From: Salsipaludibacter sp963812245
Lineage (GTDB): Bacteria > Actinomycetota > Nitriliruptoria > Nitriliruptorales > Nitriliruptoraceae
Reading direction: 5' to 3'
Assembly: GCA_963812245.1 (NCBI GenBank)
Contig: CAWEUK010000002.1
Span: 1,364,001 to 1,428,000 of the forward strand
DNA length: 64,000 nucleotides
The notes under the pieces were generated by a model. That model made no database searches and was not told the origin of the DNA. It saw nothing but the letters and a program-made list of their open reading frames with translations. This document shows, piece by piece, positions 1 to 9,072 of the stretch (position 1 is the first letter of the stretch; every line of letters begins with the position of its first letter). The translations under genes were made by a program, and so were the position numbers.

Positions 1-96
1 CGAGGACTTGGTGTTCGAGGACTGGGCGCTCGAGGCGCTGGTGTCCCCCCAAGCGTCGCCCGGACGGGGGTGCCGATGCCGGGACAGGCAGGAAGG

Positions 97-172
97 TGGT
101 GCGCGGTGCAGGGCTCGAACCTGCGACTTCTGCCGTGTAAAGGCAGCGCTCTGCCAGCTGAGCTAACCGCGC
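97..172 (-). tRNA. tRNA-Val (anticodon UAC)
   Basis: Read on the minus strand, the acceptor 5' strand GCGCGGT (166-172) pairs with ACCGCGC (101-107). The D-arm TAGCTCAG, an anticodon stem CTGCC/GGCAG around the loop TTTACAC, and a T-arm GCAGG-TTCGAGC-CCTGC are all present. The anticodon is TAC, so it reads GTA valine codons. The discriminator base is A at 100 and CCA is encoded at 97-99. All four arms pair, so the call is secure without a search. Confidence 0.95.
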
Positions 173-237
173 CGGGAGCGCAACGGTAGCGAGCAACCCG
201 ATCGGGGCGACCCGACGCATCAGTGACAGGAGTGGAC

Positions 238-1377
238 GTGGATGGGACGGCGGAAGCGCGTGACACCGTGGCCGACTGGATGGCGCTGGTCGACGGGCGT
301 TGGCCCTGGGCATCGGCACAGTCGTGGGACCACGTGGGGTTGCAGGTGGGGGATCCGGCAGCCGTGGTGTCGCGGGTCGTCGTCAGCCTCGACGTGACCG
401 AGGCGGTGGTCGCGGAGGCGGCGACGCAGCCGGGGACCCTGGTCCTGGCCCACCATCCGCTGCTGTTTCGACCCCTCGACGCGCTCACGCCTGCCACGGC
501 GTCGGGCCGCACCGCCCTGGCCGCGGCCCGCGCGGGCGTCGCGGTTGCTGCCGCGCACACCAACCTCGACATCGCCACTGACGGCACCGGGACGTCGGAT
601 TCCGTCGTGGCCGTGCTCGACCTGGTCGACGTCACCCCCTTGTCGACGCAGCCGGCTGGCGACCGGGTCAAGCTCGTGACGTTCGTTCCGCTGGACCACC
701 TCGACGCCGTGGTCGACGCCGTGACCGCCACTGGCGCCGGCACGATCGGCGACTCCACCCGCTGCACCTTCGCCACGCGGGGGACCGGCACCTTCCGACC
801 GGGTGAGGGGTCGTCGCCACACCTGGGCAGTGCCGGCCACGACCAGGCGGTGGACGAATGGCGCCTCGAGGTCGTCGTGGACCGTGGCGGCATGGCACCG
901 GCCGTGGCAGCGCTCGAAGCAGCGCATCCCTACGAGGAGGTGGCCGTCGACCTGGTCCCGCTCGTGCCCGCGGCCCGGGCCTCGATCGGCCGCATCGGTC
1001 GGCTGCGTGAACCGGCCTCGGTGGCAGACGTCGCACGTCGGCTGCGAGACGACCTTCCGTCGCCATTCCTGCGTGCAGCCGGTGATCCGGACCGCATGGT
1101 CGAGATCGTCGCAACCGTGGGGGGCGCCGGCGATTCCATGATCGGCGATGCCGTGGCAGCAGGCGCCGACTGCTACGTGACGGGTGACCTGCGACACCAT
1201 GTCACGCTGGACGGCGTGGCCGACGGCCTCGCCCTGATCGATGCCGGTCACCACGCCGTCGAGCACGCTGCGATGGCACCCTGGATCGATGCCCTCGAGA
1301 CACAACGACAGCGGCTTGGGCTGACGGCACCGGTGGTAGCGTCGAGCGTTGACACGCAGCCGTGGTTGCCGCTGTAG
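238..1377 (+). CDS. Nif3-like dinuclear metal centre protein (DUF34/YqfO family)
   Basis: Nif3/YbgI-family protein of about 380 residues. The two-metal site is recognisable at both ends: HHPLLF with a following AHTNLD near residues 75-110, and TGDLRHH plus DAGHHAVEHAA in the last 60 residues. The length fits the Gram-positive form that carries a PII-like insert in the middle, compared with about 250 residues for E. coli YbgI. The biochemical role of the family is still unclear; proposals include cofactor or metabolite repair. GTG 238 is preferred because AGGAG (228-232) sits 5 bases before it; an in-frame GTG at 223 lacks such a site. The next gene encodes the zinc-ribbon protein that commonly follows Nif3 in actinobacteria, for example in mycobacteria. 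Confidence 0.9.
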   Translation: MDGTAEARDTVADWMALVDGRWPWASAQSWDHVGLQVGDPAAVVSRVVVSLDVTEAVVAEAATQPGTLVLAHHPLLFRPLDALTPATASGRTALAAARAGVAVAAAHTNLDIATDGTGTSDSVVAVLDLVDVTPLSTQPAGDRVKLVTFVPLDHLDAVVDAVTATGAGTIGDSTRCTFATRGTGTFRPGEGSSPHLGSAGHDQAVDEWRLEVVVDRGGMAPAVAALEAAHPYEEVAVDLVPLVPAARASIGRIGRLREPASVADVARRLRDDLPSPFLRAAGDPDRMVEIVATVGGAGDSMIGDAVAAGADCYVTGDLRHHVTLDGVADGLALIDAGHHAVEHAAMAPWIDALETQRQRLGLTAPVVASSVDTQPWLPL

Positions 1378-1456
1378 CGCTCTGGCCGTCCTGACCGGGC
1401 GAGACCGCTCGCACGCGCATCCCGGACGCAGCCTGACCCGCAGAAGGGGCCATGAC

Positions 1457-2182
1457 ATGCCCGATCCGTCGCCCGAGGACCTCACCCGGTTGCTCGCCCT
1501 GGCCAACACGGATGCAGCGATCCGTCGCAACCAGGTGTTCCTCGACGACCTGCCCGAACAGCGCCGGCTCGCCGAGGTGGATGAACAGATCGCGGACCTG
1601 GGGCGTCGCCGCGCCGACATCGGCCTCGAGCGCGATGCCGCCGCCGCGGTCGCACGCGACCACGATCGCAATGTCGGGCAACTCAACGAACGGCTGTCCG
1701 CGGAACAGCAGCGCATGTACGAGGGGACCATCACCAACGCCAAACAGCTCCACAAGCTCGAAGCCGAGATCGCCGCCGTGCAGGGCAAGATCGACGAGCA
1801 CGAGTTCGCGGAACTGGAGGCCATGGAGGAGATGGACGGGCATGACACCGCGATCGCCGCGATCGACTCCGAACTGGCCACGCTGGCAGTCACGCGGGAG
1901 GACGCGGAGGTTGCGCGCGATCGGGCTGCGGCCGAACTGCTGGCCCAGATCGCCGAGCACGAGGTGGTCCGCGATGCCCAGCGCGGTGACCTGCCCCCGG
2001 ACCTGGTCACGCGCTACGACCAGTCGGCAGCGCGCCATCGTGGCACCGCGGTCGGCCACCTGGATGGGGAACGCTGCTCGGCCTGCGGCATCGGGCTGTC
2101 CTACGCCGATGTCAACGAGCTGATCGAGGGGCCGCCGTTGACGAACTGCCCCAGTTGCGGCCGGCTGATGGTGATCGAGTAG
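1457..2182 (+). CDS. coiled-coil protein with C-terminal C4 zinc ribbon (CdsZ/DUF164 type)
   Basis: 241-residue protein. Residues 1 to about 180 are rich in Glu, Ala and Arg with heptad-like spacing and should form a long antiparallel coiled coil. The C-terminus has two CxxC pairs (CSACG and CPSCG) separated by about 20 residues, a C4 zinc ribbon. The family is thought to bind nucleic acid or serve as a scaffold, but its function is not settled. ATG 1457 follows a GAAGGGG ribosome-binding site at a good distance; a longer open frame upstream runs into the Nif3 gene and is not needed. The Nif3-zinc-ribbon order is conserved in actinobacteria. Here the RNase H gene that often follows is absent. 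Confidence 0.88.
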   Translation: MPDPSPEDLTRLLALANTDAAIRRNQVFLDDLPEQRRLAEVDEQIADLGRRRADIGLERDAAAAVARDHDRNVGQLNERLSAEQQRMYEGTITNAKQLHKLEAEIAAVQGKIDEHEFAELEAMEEMDGHDTAIAAIDSELATLAVTREDAEVARDRAAAELLAQIAEHEVVRDAQRGDLPPDLVTRYDQSAARHRGTAVGHLDGERCSACGIGLSYADVNELIEGPPLTNCPSCGRLMVIE

Positions 2183-2190
2183 GCGCGGCC

Positions 2191-3081
2191 CTACGCGTCC
2201 GTGGAACGAGCCCAGGCCGCCAACGTGTCGACCACGGCTGCCGGGTCCGCCACCCGGTGGACTGCGTGGGTCGGACGGGCGGTCCTGGACACCAGGACCG
2301 CACGGCCGCCTCGGGTGACGACCTCGGCGAACATGTCCTCGTCGGTGACGTCGTCACCGAAGGCCACGGGCGTGCGCTGTTCGTGGGCCAACAACTGGGC
2401 GACTGCGACGCCCTTGTGCACGCCGGCCGGACGCAGTTCGACGACGTCGTGGCCGTGCGTCACCTCCATGCCACCGACCTGGTGGCCGTCCAGGATGGCC
2501 AGCACCGAGTCCATGTGGTCCTGTGGCGCGGCCACCATCCGTGAGTGCACGGCCACCCCGGTGGGCTTCACCTCGACGACCCAACCGGGCGTGTCGCCCA
2601 GCAGGTCGCGCAGCGCCGTGACCGCCTGGTCACGATGACGGGTCACGAGCTCGACGTCGTCGACCAGGGCCCGCACGGGCTCGTCGCCATGGGCCAGTTC
2701 CGCGCCATGGCCACCGGCGAACGTGACGTCGATCCCGGCGGGCAGTCGCGGGCGCAGGTCATCGATCGAACGCCCGGACACGACCAGGACACGCGTGCGG
2801 TCCGCGAGTGCGACCACGGCGTCGGCCGCGCCCGGGACGGGGGCTGCCGCACCCGGATCGTCCACCAGGTCGGACAGGGTGCCGTCGAAGTCCAGCAGGA
2901 CGACCGCGTCCTCCAGCCGAGGCAGCGCCGCGACCACGTCGGTCGGCTGCGACAGCGCCACGGGGGAGCCGGGTTGGGGTTGCGAAGTGTGCGAGTCGGC
3001 CGGGCTGCTCGTCTCGTCGGCCGGGCTGCTCACCTCGTCGTCCGGGCTGTCCACGTCCTGCAGATCGTCGTGGTCGGTCAC
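2191..3081 (-). CDS. otsB: trehalose-6-phosphate phosphatase OtsB
   Basis: Removes phosphate from trehalose-6-phosphate, the second step of OtsAB trehalose synthesis. HAD-superfamily motifs are clear: DFDGTL (motif I, nucleophile and general acid Asp), VVSGRS (motif II), and GDDVTDEDMF (motif IV). The first 50 residues are acidic, Ser/Pro-rich and probably disordered; they contain a repeated SSPADE/SSPADS element. The start is GTG 3081, which overlaps the otsA stop in a GTGA arrangement, so translation is probably coupled. At 296 residues the protein is slightly longer than the usual 250-270 because of that acidic tail. Confidence 0.94.
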   Translation of the reverse strand: MTDHDDLQDVDSPDDEVSSPADETSSPADSHTSQPQPGSPVALSQPTDVVAALPRLEDAVVLLDFDGTLSDLVDDPGAAAPVPGAADAVVALADRTRVLVVSGRSIDDLRPRLPAGIDVTFAGGHGAELAHGDEPVRALVDDVELVTRHRDQAVTALRDLLGDTPGWVVEVKPTGVAVHSRMVAAPQDHMDSVLAILDGHQVGGMEVTHGHDVVELRPAGVHKGVAVAQLLAHEQRTPVAFGDDVTDEDMFAEVVTRGGRAVLVSRTARPTHAVHRVADPAAVVDTLAAWARSTDA

Positions 3082-4502
3082 GACGAGGACGTGCGCGGAT
3101 CGCTGGTGATGGCGGCCAGCTCGTCGCGCACCCACGCGAACACGTCGGCGCTGGCGACCTGTGCGGCCATCGCGTCGATGCGGGCCTGCCGGTCGTCGGC
3201 GTCGAACGTGAGCGACTGGGCCATGCGGGCGCCCAGGGACTGCACGTCGAACGGGTTGCACATGACGGCGTCGTCGACGAATTCAAGGGCAGCACCCGTG
3301 AACTCGCTGAGCAGGAGGACGCCGGCGTCCTGGTCGGGCTGGTCGCGGGCGGCGTGCTGCACCGTGACGAACTCCTTGGCCACCAGGTTCATGCCGTCCT
3401 TGAGCGGCGTGACCGCCATGACGTCGGCCAGGCGGTAGTAGGCGGCCAGACGCGTCTTGGGGACACCGCGATACAGGTAGTGGATGGGCACGTCGTGGCC
3501 TGGCTCGGTGAACCGACCGTTGATGTGGCCGGCCATGTACTCGACCTGGTTGCGCAGTTCGCGGTACTCGTCGACGTCATCGCGCGATGGGACCGCGATC
3601 TGGATGAAGGCGAGCGAGGTGCGAAGCTCCGGCTGGTCGGTCATCAGCCGTTCGATCGCCTGGAGGCGATGGCGGATCCCCTTGGTGTAGTCGAGGCGGT
3701 CGACGCCCAGCATCACGTTGCGTCCGGCGAACTGCTTTCGCAGTTGTGCCAGTTCTGCCTCGGTCTCGTCGGCCACGGCCAACCCGGAGAACTCCTCGAC
3801 GTCGATGGAGATGGGGTGGGCGCTCGTACGAACCGAGCGCCCGTCGGGGAGGTGGACCATGTCGCCTGACACGGTGACGTCGCGCCTGGTGCGGCGCACG
3901 CATCGCACGAAGTTCTCGCGATACCACTCCGTGTGGAAGCCGACGGCGTCGGCACCGAGCAGTCCGTCGAGCAACTGGTCGTTCCAGGGCAGGCGAGCCA
4001 TCAGTTCCGGCGGGGGGAAGGGGATGTGGAGGAAGAAGCCGATCGTGGCGTCCGGCAGGCGTTCGCGCAGCATCGCCGGGGTGAGCATCAGGTGATAGTC
4101 CTGCACCCAGAACACCGGGTTGTCGGCCGCAACGTCGGCGGCTGCATCCGCGAATCGGCGGTTGATGCGCTCGTACGTGCGCCACCAGTCGTTGTCGAAG
4201 ACCGGCTCGGCCAACAAGTCGTGCAGCAACGGCCACAGCGTGCGGTTCGAGAAGCCGTAGTAGTGGTCCTCGACCTCTTCGTCCGACATCGGGACGGTGT
4301 GGAGTTCGGCGTCGAAGCCGTCGACGCGCTGGGGCACGTCGGCATCGGCGCCGTCCCACCCGACCCAGTGGCCGTCGACCTGCTCGACGACGGGACGCAG
4401 GGCAGTGACCAGGCCACCAGCCGAGGCTTTCCAGCCATCCGCCGACCTCGACACGGGCAGGCGGTTGGCCACGACCACGAGGGGGCGGTCAAGGACGGTC
4501 AT
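3078..4502 (-). CDS. otsA: trehalose-6-phosphate synthase OtsA
   Basis: GT20 glycosyltransferase joining UDP-glucose (or GDP-glucose) and glucose-6-phosphate to trehalose-6-phosphate. Family signatures are seen from N- to C-terminus: VVVANRLPVS, GGLVTALRP, GWDG, VWVQDYHLMLTP, GFFLHIPFPPPEL, and VDRLDYTKGI followed by PLKDGMNLVAKEF. The 474-residue length is normal. ATG 4502 is chosen because the family begins at this methionine and GGAG lies 8 bases before it; the frame stays open further upstream only by chance. otsB overlaps its stop codon, so the pair forms a two-gene operon, typically for osmotic or desiccation tolerance. Confidence 0.96.
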   Translation of the reverse strand: MTVLDRPLVVVANRLPVSRSADGWKASAGGLVTALRPVVEQVDGHWVGWDGADADVPQRVDGFDAELHTVPMSDEEVEDHYYGFSNRTLWPLLHDLLAEPVFDNDWWRTYERINRRFADAAADVAADNPVFWVQDYHLMLTPAMLRERLPDATIGFFLHIPFPPPELMARLPWNDQLLDGLLGADAVGFHTEWYRENFVRCVRRTRRDVTVSGDMVHLPDGRSVRTSAHPISIDVEEFSGLAVADETEAELAQLRKQFAGRNVMLGVDRLDYTKGIRHRLQAIERLMTDQPELRTSLAFIQIAVPSRDDVDEYRELRNQVEYMAGHINGRFTEPGHDVPIHYLYRGVPKTRLAAYYRLADVMAVTPLKDGMNLVAKEFVTVQHAARDQPDQDAGVLLLSEFTGAALEFVDDAVMCNPFDVQSLGARMAQSLTFDADDRQARIDAMAAQVASADVFAWVRDELAAITSDPRTSSS

Positions 4503-4633
4503 GGGGCGGACTCCAGGCTGCAGGGGCGAGGTGGCGACACCGACCACGATAGCCGCCAGCCTGCGACCGACCCCCAGTCCGCACCTGCGCGACCGGCCAC
4601 GCACGGGACCCCGGCCACCTACACTGGGTCGTT

Positions 4634-5004
4634 CGAGGAGAGTTGGTGAGGCGGCCGCGGCGCTCGCGTCGAGGAACGTCCGGACTCCACAGGGCACGAT
4701 GCTGGGTAACTCCCAGACGCAGCGATGCGTGGCAAGCGCAACAGAGAGCAGACCGCCATCGTCTCGTACGAGACGGCGGCAAGGGTGAAACGGTGGTGTA
4801 AGAGACCACCAGCGTGGCGGGTGACCGTCACGGCTGGGCATGCCCCATCGGGAGCAAGGCCAAGCAGGAGGTGCCGGCGGCCCGTCGACATCACCTCCGG
4901 GTGGGCCGCGTGAGGCGTCGGGCAACCGGCGTCCCAGAAAGATGGTCGCCCCCGACCCGGCAACGGGACGGGAACAGAATCCGGCGTACGTCCAACTCTC
5001 CTCG
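4634..5004 (+). ncRNA. rnpB: RNase P RNA (rnpB, type A)
   Basis: Catalytic RNA of RNase P, which matures tRNA 5' ends. The universally conserved core blocks are present: GAGGAACGTCCGGACTCC followed by ACAGGGCA near 4675-4700, ACAGAGAGCAGACCGCC near 4740, AAGGGTGAAACGGTG near 4780, AGACCACCAG near 4804, and AGAATCCGG near 4975. The ends are set by a 13-base P1 helix: CGAGGAGAGTTGG (4634-4646) pairs exactly with CCAACTCTCCTCG (4992-5004). No protein gene belongs in this interval, although short open frames exist. Confidence 0.95.
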
Positions 5005-5040
5005 TCCACCCACCTCGCCGATCGGACCCAGGAGCCACCG

Positions 5041-5553
5041 ATGATCGACCTGCCGCCCACCGTGCGAGACGGCGACGAGCGCACGACGCTGACCGAGATG
5101 CTGGACTACCAGCGCGCCGTCGTCGCCCGCAAGGCATCCGGGTTGTCCCAATCGGACATGGCCGCCACCGTCGGGGCCTCACCGCTGACCCTGGCGGGCC
5201 TCGTCAAGCACCTGACCCTGGTCGAGCACTCATGGTTCCACGAACGCCTCGCCGGCCACGACATGCTCGAGCCATGGGATGGCATCGACTGGGAGGCCAC
5301 TCCCGACTGGGAGTTCGACACCGCGGTGGATGACGACCCCGGCCAGTTGATCGCGGACTACCTGGCGGAGTGCGATCGCAGCCGGGCGTTGGTGGCCGAC
5401 TGCGACTCACTGGACACCATGCTCGCCCGCCAGCCCCCCGATCGCACGATCAACCTGCGGTGGCTGCTCGTGCACATGATCGAGGAGACTGCCCGACATG
5501 CCGGGCACGCCGACCTGCTGCGCGAGACGATCGACGGGGCCGTGGGCGACTGA
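5041..5553 (+). CDS. DinB-like four-helix metal-binding protein (DUF664 type)
   Basis: 170-residue all-alpha protein of the DinB/DUF664 group, related to mycothiol-dependent enzymes. The likely metal-binding histidines are in KHLTLVEHSWF (residues about 60-70) and HMIEETARHAGH near the C-terminus. The first helix contains the usual L-x-Y-Q-R-x-x-V pattern of the family. Members include mycothiol-dependent isomerases and thiol transferases, but many have no known substrate, and none can be assigned here. ATG 5041 opens about 35 bases after the end of rnpB. The next gene, hemE, is over 140 bases away, so it is probably transcribed alone. Confidence 0.82.
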   Translation: MIDLPPTVRDGDERTTLTEMLDYQRAVVARKASGLSQSDMAATVGASPLTLAGLVKHLTLVEHSWFHERLAGHDMLEPWDGIDWEATPDWEFDTAVDDDPGQLIADYLAECDRSRALVADCDSLDTMLARQPPDRTINLRWLLVHMIEETARHAGHADLLRETIDGAVGD

Positions 5554-5697
5554 TCCGGCGCGCCGTGAGCCGCCAGATCGAGGCGGCGTCGTCGACGTCG
5601 TATCCTGCTGGGGCCCGAACCCGCGCCGCGCCGTCAGCATCCGACCGTTTCCGGACGTGTGCTGACGCCGCCCCAGCCCGACCGCCAGGATCCATCG

Positions 5698-6726
5698 ATG
5701 CCGACGTCCTCGCCCTACCTCGACGCCGTCACGGGTGCCACGCCGGCACACATGCCCGTGTGGTTCATGCGCCAGGCCGGTCGGGCGCTGGCGGAGTATC
5801 GCGCGATCCGGGCGGACCACGACTTCGAGGAGGTCGTGCACACGCCGGACCTGACCGCCGAGGTCACGCTCCAGCCAGTGCGGCGCTACGGCGTCGACGC
5901 GGCGATCCTGTTCTCCGACATCGTCACACCCCTGCAGGGCATCGGCCTGCCGATCGAGATCGTGAAGGGCACCGGCCCGGTGATCGACGGGCCATTTCGC
6001 ACGCCCGCCGACGTGGATCGACTGCGGCCGCTCGAACCCGACCAGGACGTGGGGTTCGTGCTCGAGTCGGTGTCGATCCTGGCCGATGAACTCGGAGACG
6101 TGCCGCTGATCGGGTTCGCCGGGGCGCCGTTCACGCTGGCTTCGTACCTGGTCGAGGGTCGACCCTCGCGCGACTACGCCCACACCAAGGCCCTGATGCG
6201 CACGGATCGCGCCACGTGGGAACTCCTGATGGCCCGCCTGGCAGACCTGGTCGCGACCCACCTGGTCGCACAGGTCAAGGCCGGCGCGCGCGCCATCCAG
6301 TTGTTCGACTCGTGGGCCGGTGCGCTCACGCCTGCCGACTACGCGACGTACGTCCGGCCGTGGTCGCAGCGCGTGCTGGCTCGGGTCGGCGACCTGGGGG
6401 TCCCGCGGACCCACTTCGGGGTGGCCACCGGCGAACTGCTCGGTCAGATGGCGGGCAACGTGGAGGTCGTCGGGGTCGACTGGCGGGTGCCGTTGGACGC
6501 GGCCCGGGCCCGGATCCCGGCCGGCGTCGCGACCCAGGGCAACCTCGACCCCACGGCGGTGCTGGCAGGCGTGGAGGTTGCCCGCGCCGGCGCCGATGAC
6601 GTGCTCGCGCGGGTCGGGGATCGCACCGACCACGTCTTCAACCTCGGGCATGGGGTGCTGCCCGCCACCGACCCCGGCGTGCTTGCGGACCTGGTGGCAC
6701 ACGTCCACGAGCGGACCCGCCGGTGA
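5698..6726 (+). CDS. hemE: uroporphyrinogen decarboxylase
   Basis: Decarboxylates the four acetate side chains of uroporphyrinogen III to give coproporphyrinogen III in cytoplasmic haem synthesis. The two family signatures are present: PVWFMRQAGRALAEYR at residues 17-32 (the usual LPEYR has become LAEYR) and GFAGAPFTLASYLVEG near residue 140. The catalytic aspartate is in ILFSDIVTP. ATG 5698 has AGGA 7 bases upstream (5687-5690); a longer in-frame start at 5659 adds only a Pro-rich tail. The stop codon overlaps the start of hemY, so the two are translationally coupled. Confidence 0.96.
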   Translation: MPTSSPYLDAVTGATPAHMPVWFMRQAGRALAEYRAIRADHDFEEVVHTPDLTAEVTLQPVRRYGVDAAILFSDIVTPLQGIGLPIEIVKGTGPVIDGPFRTPADVDRLRPLEPDQDVGFVLESVSILADELGDVPLIGFAGAPFTLASYLVEGRPSRDYAHTKALMRTDRATWELLMARLADLVATHLVAQVKAGARAIQLFDSWAGALTPADYATYVRPWSQRVLARVGDLGVPRTHFGVATGELLGQMAGNVEVVGVDWRVPLDAARARIPAGVATQGNLDPTAVLAGVEVARAGADDVLARVGDRTDHVFNLGHGVLPATDPGVLADLVAHVHERTRR

Positions 6727-8201
6727 CCGAGCCGGACGCGGATGGTGGGCGGCCACCGGCTGGCTCGCCCTCGCCGCCCTCGCCGCCCTCGCCATCGACC
6801 GACGTCGACGTCGTCGTCGTCGGGGCCGGCGTTGCCGGGCTGACGGCCGCGCACGAACTGGTCGGCGCTGGGTACAGCGTGCGCGTGCTGGAGGCGTCCG
6901 ACCGGGTCGGCGGCAAGTTGTGGGCGCGCGACCTGGGTGGCTCGCCGGTGGACGTGGGGGCCGATGCGATGCTGGCCCGTCACGGCGCCGGCATCGACCT
7001 CGCCCGCGGGCTCGGCCTCGACCTGTCCCATCCTGCGACCGGTTCGGTGCAGGTCGTCGCCGACGGCGCGCTGCGGCGGTTGCCCAGTGGGACCATGCTC
7101 GGCGTTCCGACTGACCTGGTTGCCCTGGCCAGGTCCCGGATCCTGAGTCCCCGCGGACTGGCACGCGCGTCGTTGGAGGGGGTGTGGCCCCGTCGCGAGC
7201 GGGGGAGTGGCGATCGAAGCGTGGCCGAGGTGGTCGGCCAACGCTACGGACACGAGGTGGTCGATCGCCTGGTGGAGCCCATGCTGGGTGGGATCTACGC
7301 CGGGCGGCCGGACCGGTTGTCGGTCGAGGCGACCACGCCGGTCGTGGCCCTGGCCGACCGCCAGGGTCGGTCGCTGGCCCACGGACTGCAGCACGTCATG
7401 GCGGCGAGACGCACCCCCGGCCCCGTCTTCGCGACCCCCACCTCGTCCATGGCGTCGCTGGCCACGGCCCTGCATGCCGCGATCGAGGCCCGCGCCGCCG
7501 ACCCGGTCGCGGCGGACAAGGCCGACCGCCAACCCGGCGTCGTGGTGGCCGGTCAACCGGTGACGGCGATCACGGGCGGACCGGGTCGCTGGGTCGTGTC
7601 GACGGCATCTGCCACCATCGTGGGCAGGCGCATCATCCTGGCGGTGCCTGCCCATGTCGTGGCGACGCTGCTGCGTGGCGTGGCCCCGACGGCCGCCGAC
7701 GGGGCAGGCAGCATCCGGCATGCGTCCGTGGGGGTGGTCAGCCTCGCCTTCGGTGGCGCGTCGGCGGCCGACCTGCCGGATGCCAGCGGCGTGTTGGTCC
7801 CGCGCCGGGAAGGACGCCTGGTCAAGGCCGGGACCTGGCTGGCCCGCAAGTGGCCGCACCTGGCCGATCGGGGTGCGGTCCTGCGCGTCAGTGTCGGACG
7901 CATCGACGACACTCGGTGGCAGCAACTCGATGACGTCGAACTGGTCGCTGCCGTGGTGGCCGAGGTCGCCGAGCTGACCGGCCTGCAGGCCGCGGCGACC
8001 GACACCCTTGTCACGCGCTGGCATGACGCCCTGCCGCAGTACGAGGTCGGCCACATCGACCGGGTTGCCACGACTCGCGCCAACCTTCCGGAGGGGATCC
8101 TGGTGGCCGGCGCCGCGTGGGACGGCATCGGCGTCAGTCCGTGCGTGTCGTCGGGCCAGGCCGCTGCCACGGCGGTGCGAGACGACTTCACGCGTCGCTG
8201 A
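6723..8201 (+). CDS. hemY: protoporphyrinogen/coproporphyrinogen III oxidase (HemY/CgoX)
   Basis: FAD-dependent amine-oxidase-fold enzyme of 492 residues. The ADP-binding motif VVVVGAGVAGLTAAHEL is followed by VLEASDRVGGK. The C-terminal FAD-contact region is GILVAGAAWDGIGVSPCVSSG. In actinobacteria this enzyme usually oxidises coproporphyrinogen III to coproporphyrin III in the coproporphyrin-dependent haem pathway. The N-terminus has a short Pro/Ser-rich extension (about 20 residues). It begins with GTG in a GTGA overlap with hemE. hemQ, which often follows, is not here. Confidence 0.93.
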   Translation: MTEPDADGGRPPAGSPSPPSPPSPSTDVDVVVVGAGVAGLTAAHELVGAGYSVRVLEASDRVGGKLWARDLGGSPVDVGADAMLARHGAGIDLARGLGLDLSHPATGSVQVVADGALRRLPSGTMLGVPTDLVALARSRILSPRGLARASLEGVWPRRERGSGDRSVAEVVGQRYGHEVVDRLVEPMLGGIYAGRPDRLSVEATTPVVALADRQGRSLAHGLQHVMAARRTPGPVFATPTSSMASLATALHAAIEARAADPVAADKADRQPGVVVAGQPVTAITGGPGRWVVSTASATIVGRRIILAVPAHVVATLLRGVAPTAADGAGSIRHASVGVVSLAFGGASAADLPDASGVLVPRREGRLVKAGTWLARKWPHLADRGAVLRVSVGRIDDTRWQQLDDVELVAAVVAEVAELTGLQAAATDTLVTRWHDALPQYEVGHIDRVATTRANLPEGILVAGAAWDGIGVSPCVSSGQAAATAVRDDFTRR

Positions 8202-8213
8202 GTCACGCGCGTC

Positions 8214-8231
8214 CGCTGGTTCACCCCAGCG
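8214..8231. terminator. possible bidirectional terminator hairpin
   Basis: CGCTGG (8214-8219) and CCAGCG (8226-8231) are perfect complements around a 6-base loop. The hairpin lies between the convergent ends of hemY and the SRAP gene. It has no T-tract, so termination is only inferred from its position. Confidence 0.35.
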
Positions 8232-8280
8232 ACGAGCAGTGCCGTTCCACGTGCAGGCCAGCCCACGTCGACCGGGCGGG

Positions 8281-8976
8281 TCAGACCTCCAGCGGTGCCG
8301 CCTCGTCGACCAGGTCGGCGGCGTCGTTGCGGACGTTGTTGACCCTGGTCGTCACGGTGTGGGCGCGCAGGGCGGGAACGGGCATGGCCTCGATGGCGCG
8401 CAACAGGTGCGGCGCCTCGTCCTGGCTGGCCGTGAGCCAGTCAGCGTGCAGGTTGGTGGGCAGGATGACCGGCATCCGCTCATGGAGGCGGACCATCTCG
8501 CCCTTCGCCTCGGTGGTGACGATGGCGGTGGAGAACACGGGTTCCGCGTCCTCGACAGCGGGATCGCGCCACACCGTCCAGATGCCCGCGAACGCCAGTG
8601 GTCGGTCCTGCGGATCGTGGATGAACCAGGGTTGCTTGCGGTCACTTCCCGCGCGCTCCTGCCACTCGTAGAAGCCGTCTGCAGGCAGGATGCACCGCCG
8701 CCGTTCGAACGATCGTGCGAACATCCCGTTGGTGGCCACGGTCTCGATCCGGGCATTGATCGGTGCGCGGCCCTTGAGCGTCTTCGACCAGTGCGGCACG
8801 AAGCCCCACCGCATCGTCCCGAGACGGCGCGTCTCCTCACGTTCGATGATCGCATAGACATCCAGGGTCGGGGCGACGTTGAACCGCTGGCCCTGGGTGT
8901 CCGTGGCGACCTTGTCGACGGCGAACTCGGCGGCCAGTTGTTCCGGCGTCGAGACCGAGACGTAGCGTCCGCACAT
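8281..8976 (-). CDS. SRAP-domain abasic-site DNA-protein crosslink protein (YedK/HMCES family)
   Basis: 231 residues, the full length of the family. After removal of Met1, Cys2 (MCGRY) forms a thiazolidine crosslink with abasic sites in single-stranded DNA, protecting replication forks. The other active-site residues are visible: Asn in INARIET, Glu in ADGFYEW and His in HERMPVIL. RWGFVPHW is the expected DNA-groove motif. ATG 8976 is fixed because Cys must be residue 2. It is a single gene, convergent with hemY and about 100 bases from the end of the GNAT gene. Confidence 0.95.
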   Translation of the reverse strand: MCGRYVSVSTPEQLAAEFAVDKVATDTQGQRFNVAPTLDVYAIIEREETRRLGTMRWGFVPHWSKTLKGRAPINARIETVATNGMFARSFERRRCILPADGFYEWQERAGSDRKQPWFIHDPQDRPLAFAGIWTVWRDPAVEDAEPVFSTAIVTTEAKGEMVRLHERMPVILPTNLHADWLTASQDEAPHLLRAIEAMPVPALRAHTVTTRVNNVRNDAADLVDEAAPLEV

Positions 8977-9072
8977 GGGGCTGCTCCTTGCTCGTGGTGG
9001 GGTGGTGGCTGACGAGATGTCTGGCCCGGCAGCCTGGCCCGGCGCCGGCGGAGCCTGGCCCGGCAGCCGAGG

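Noticed and set aside
1..96. Possible end of a protein gene on the plus strand
   Set aside because: One frame reads plausibly (EDLVFEDWALEALV) but runs on into the tRNA gene, and too little is present to support a call.
220..2010. 596-codon minus-strand frame opposite the Nif3 and zinc-ribbon genes
   Set aside because: Ser/Arg-rich composition without domains; the plus-strand genes are clear family members.
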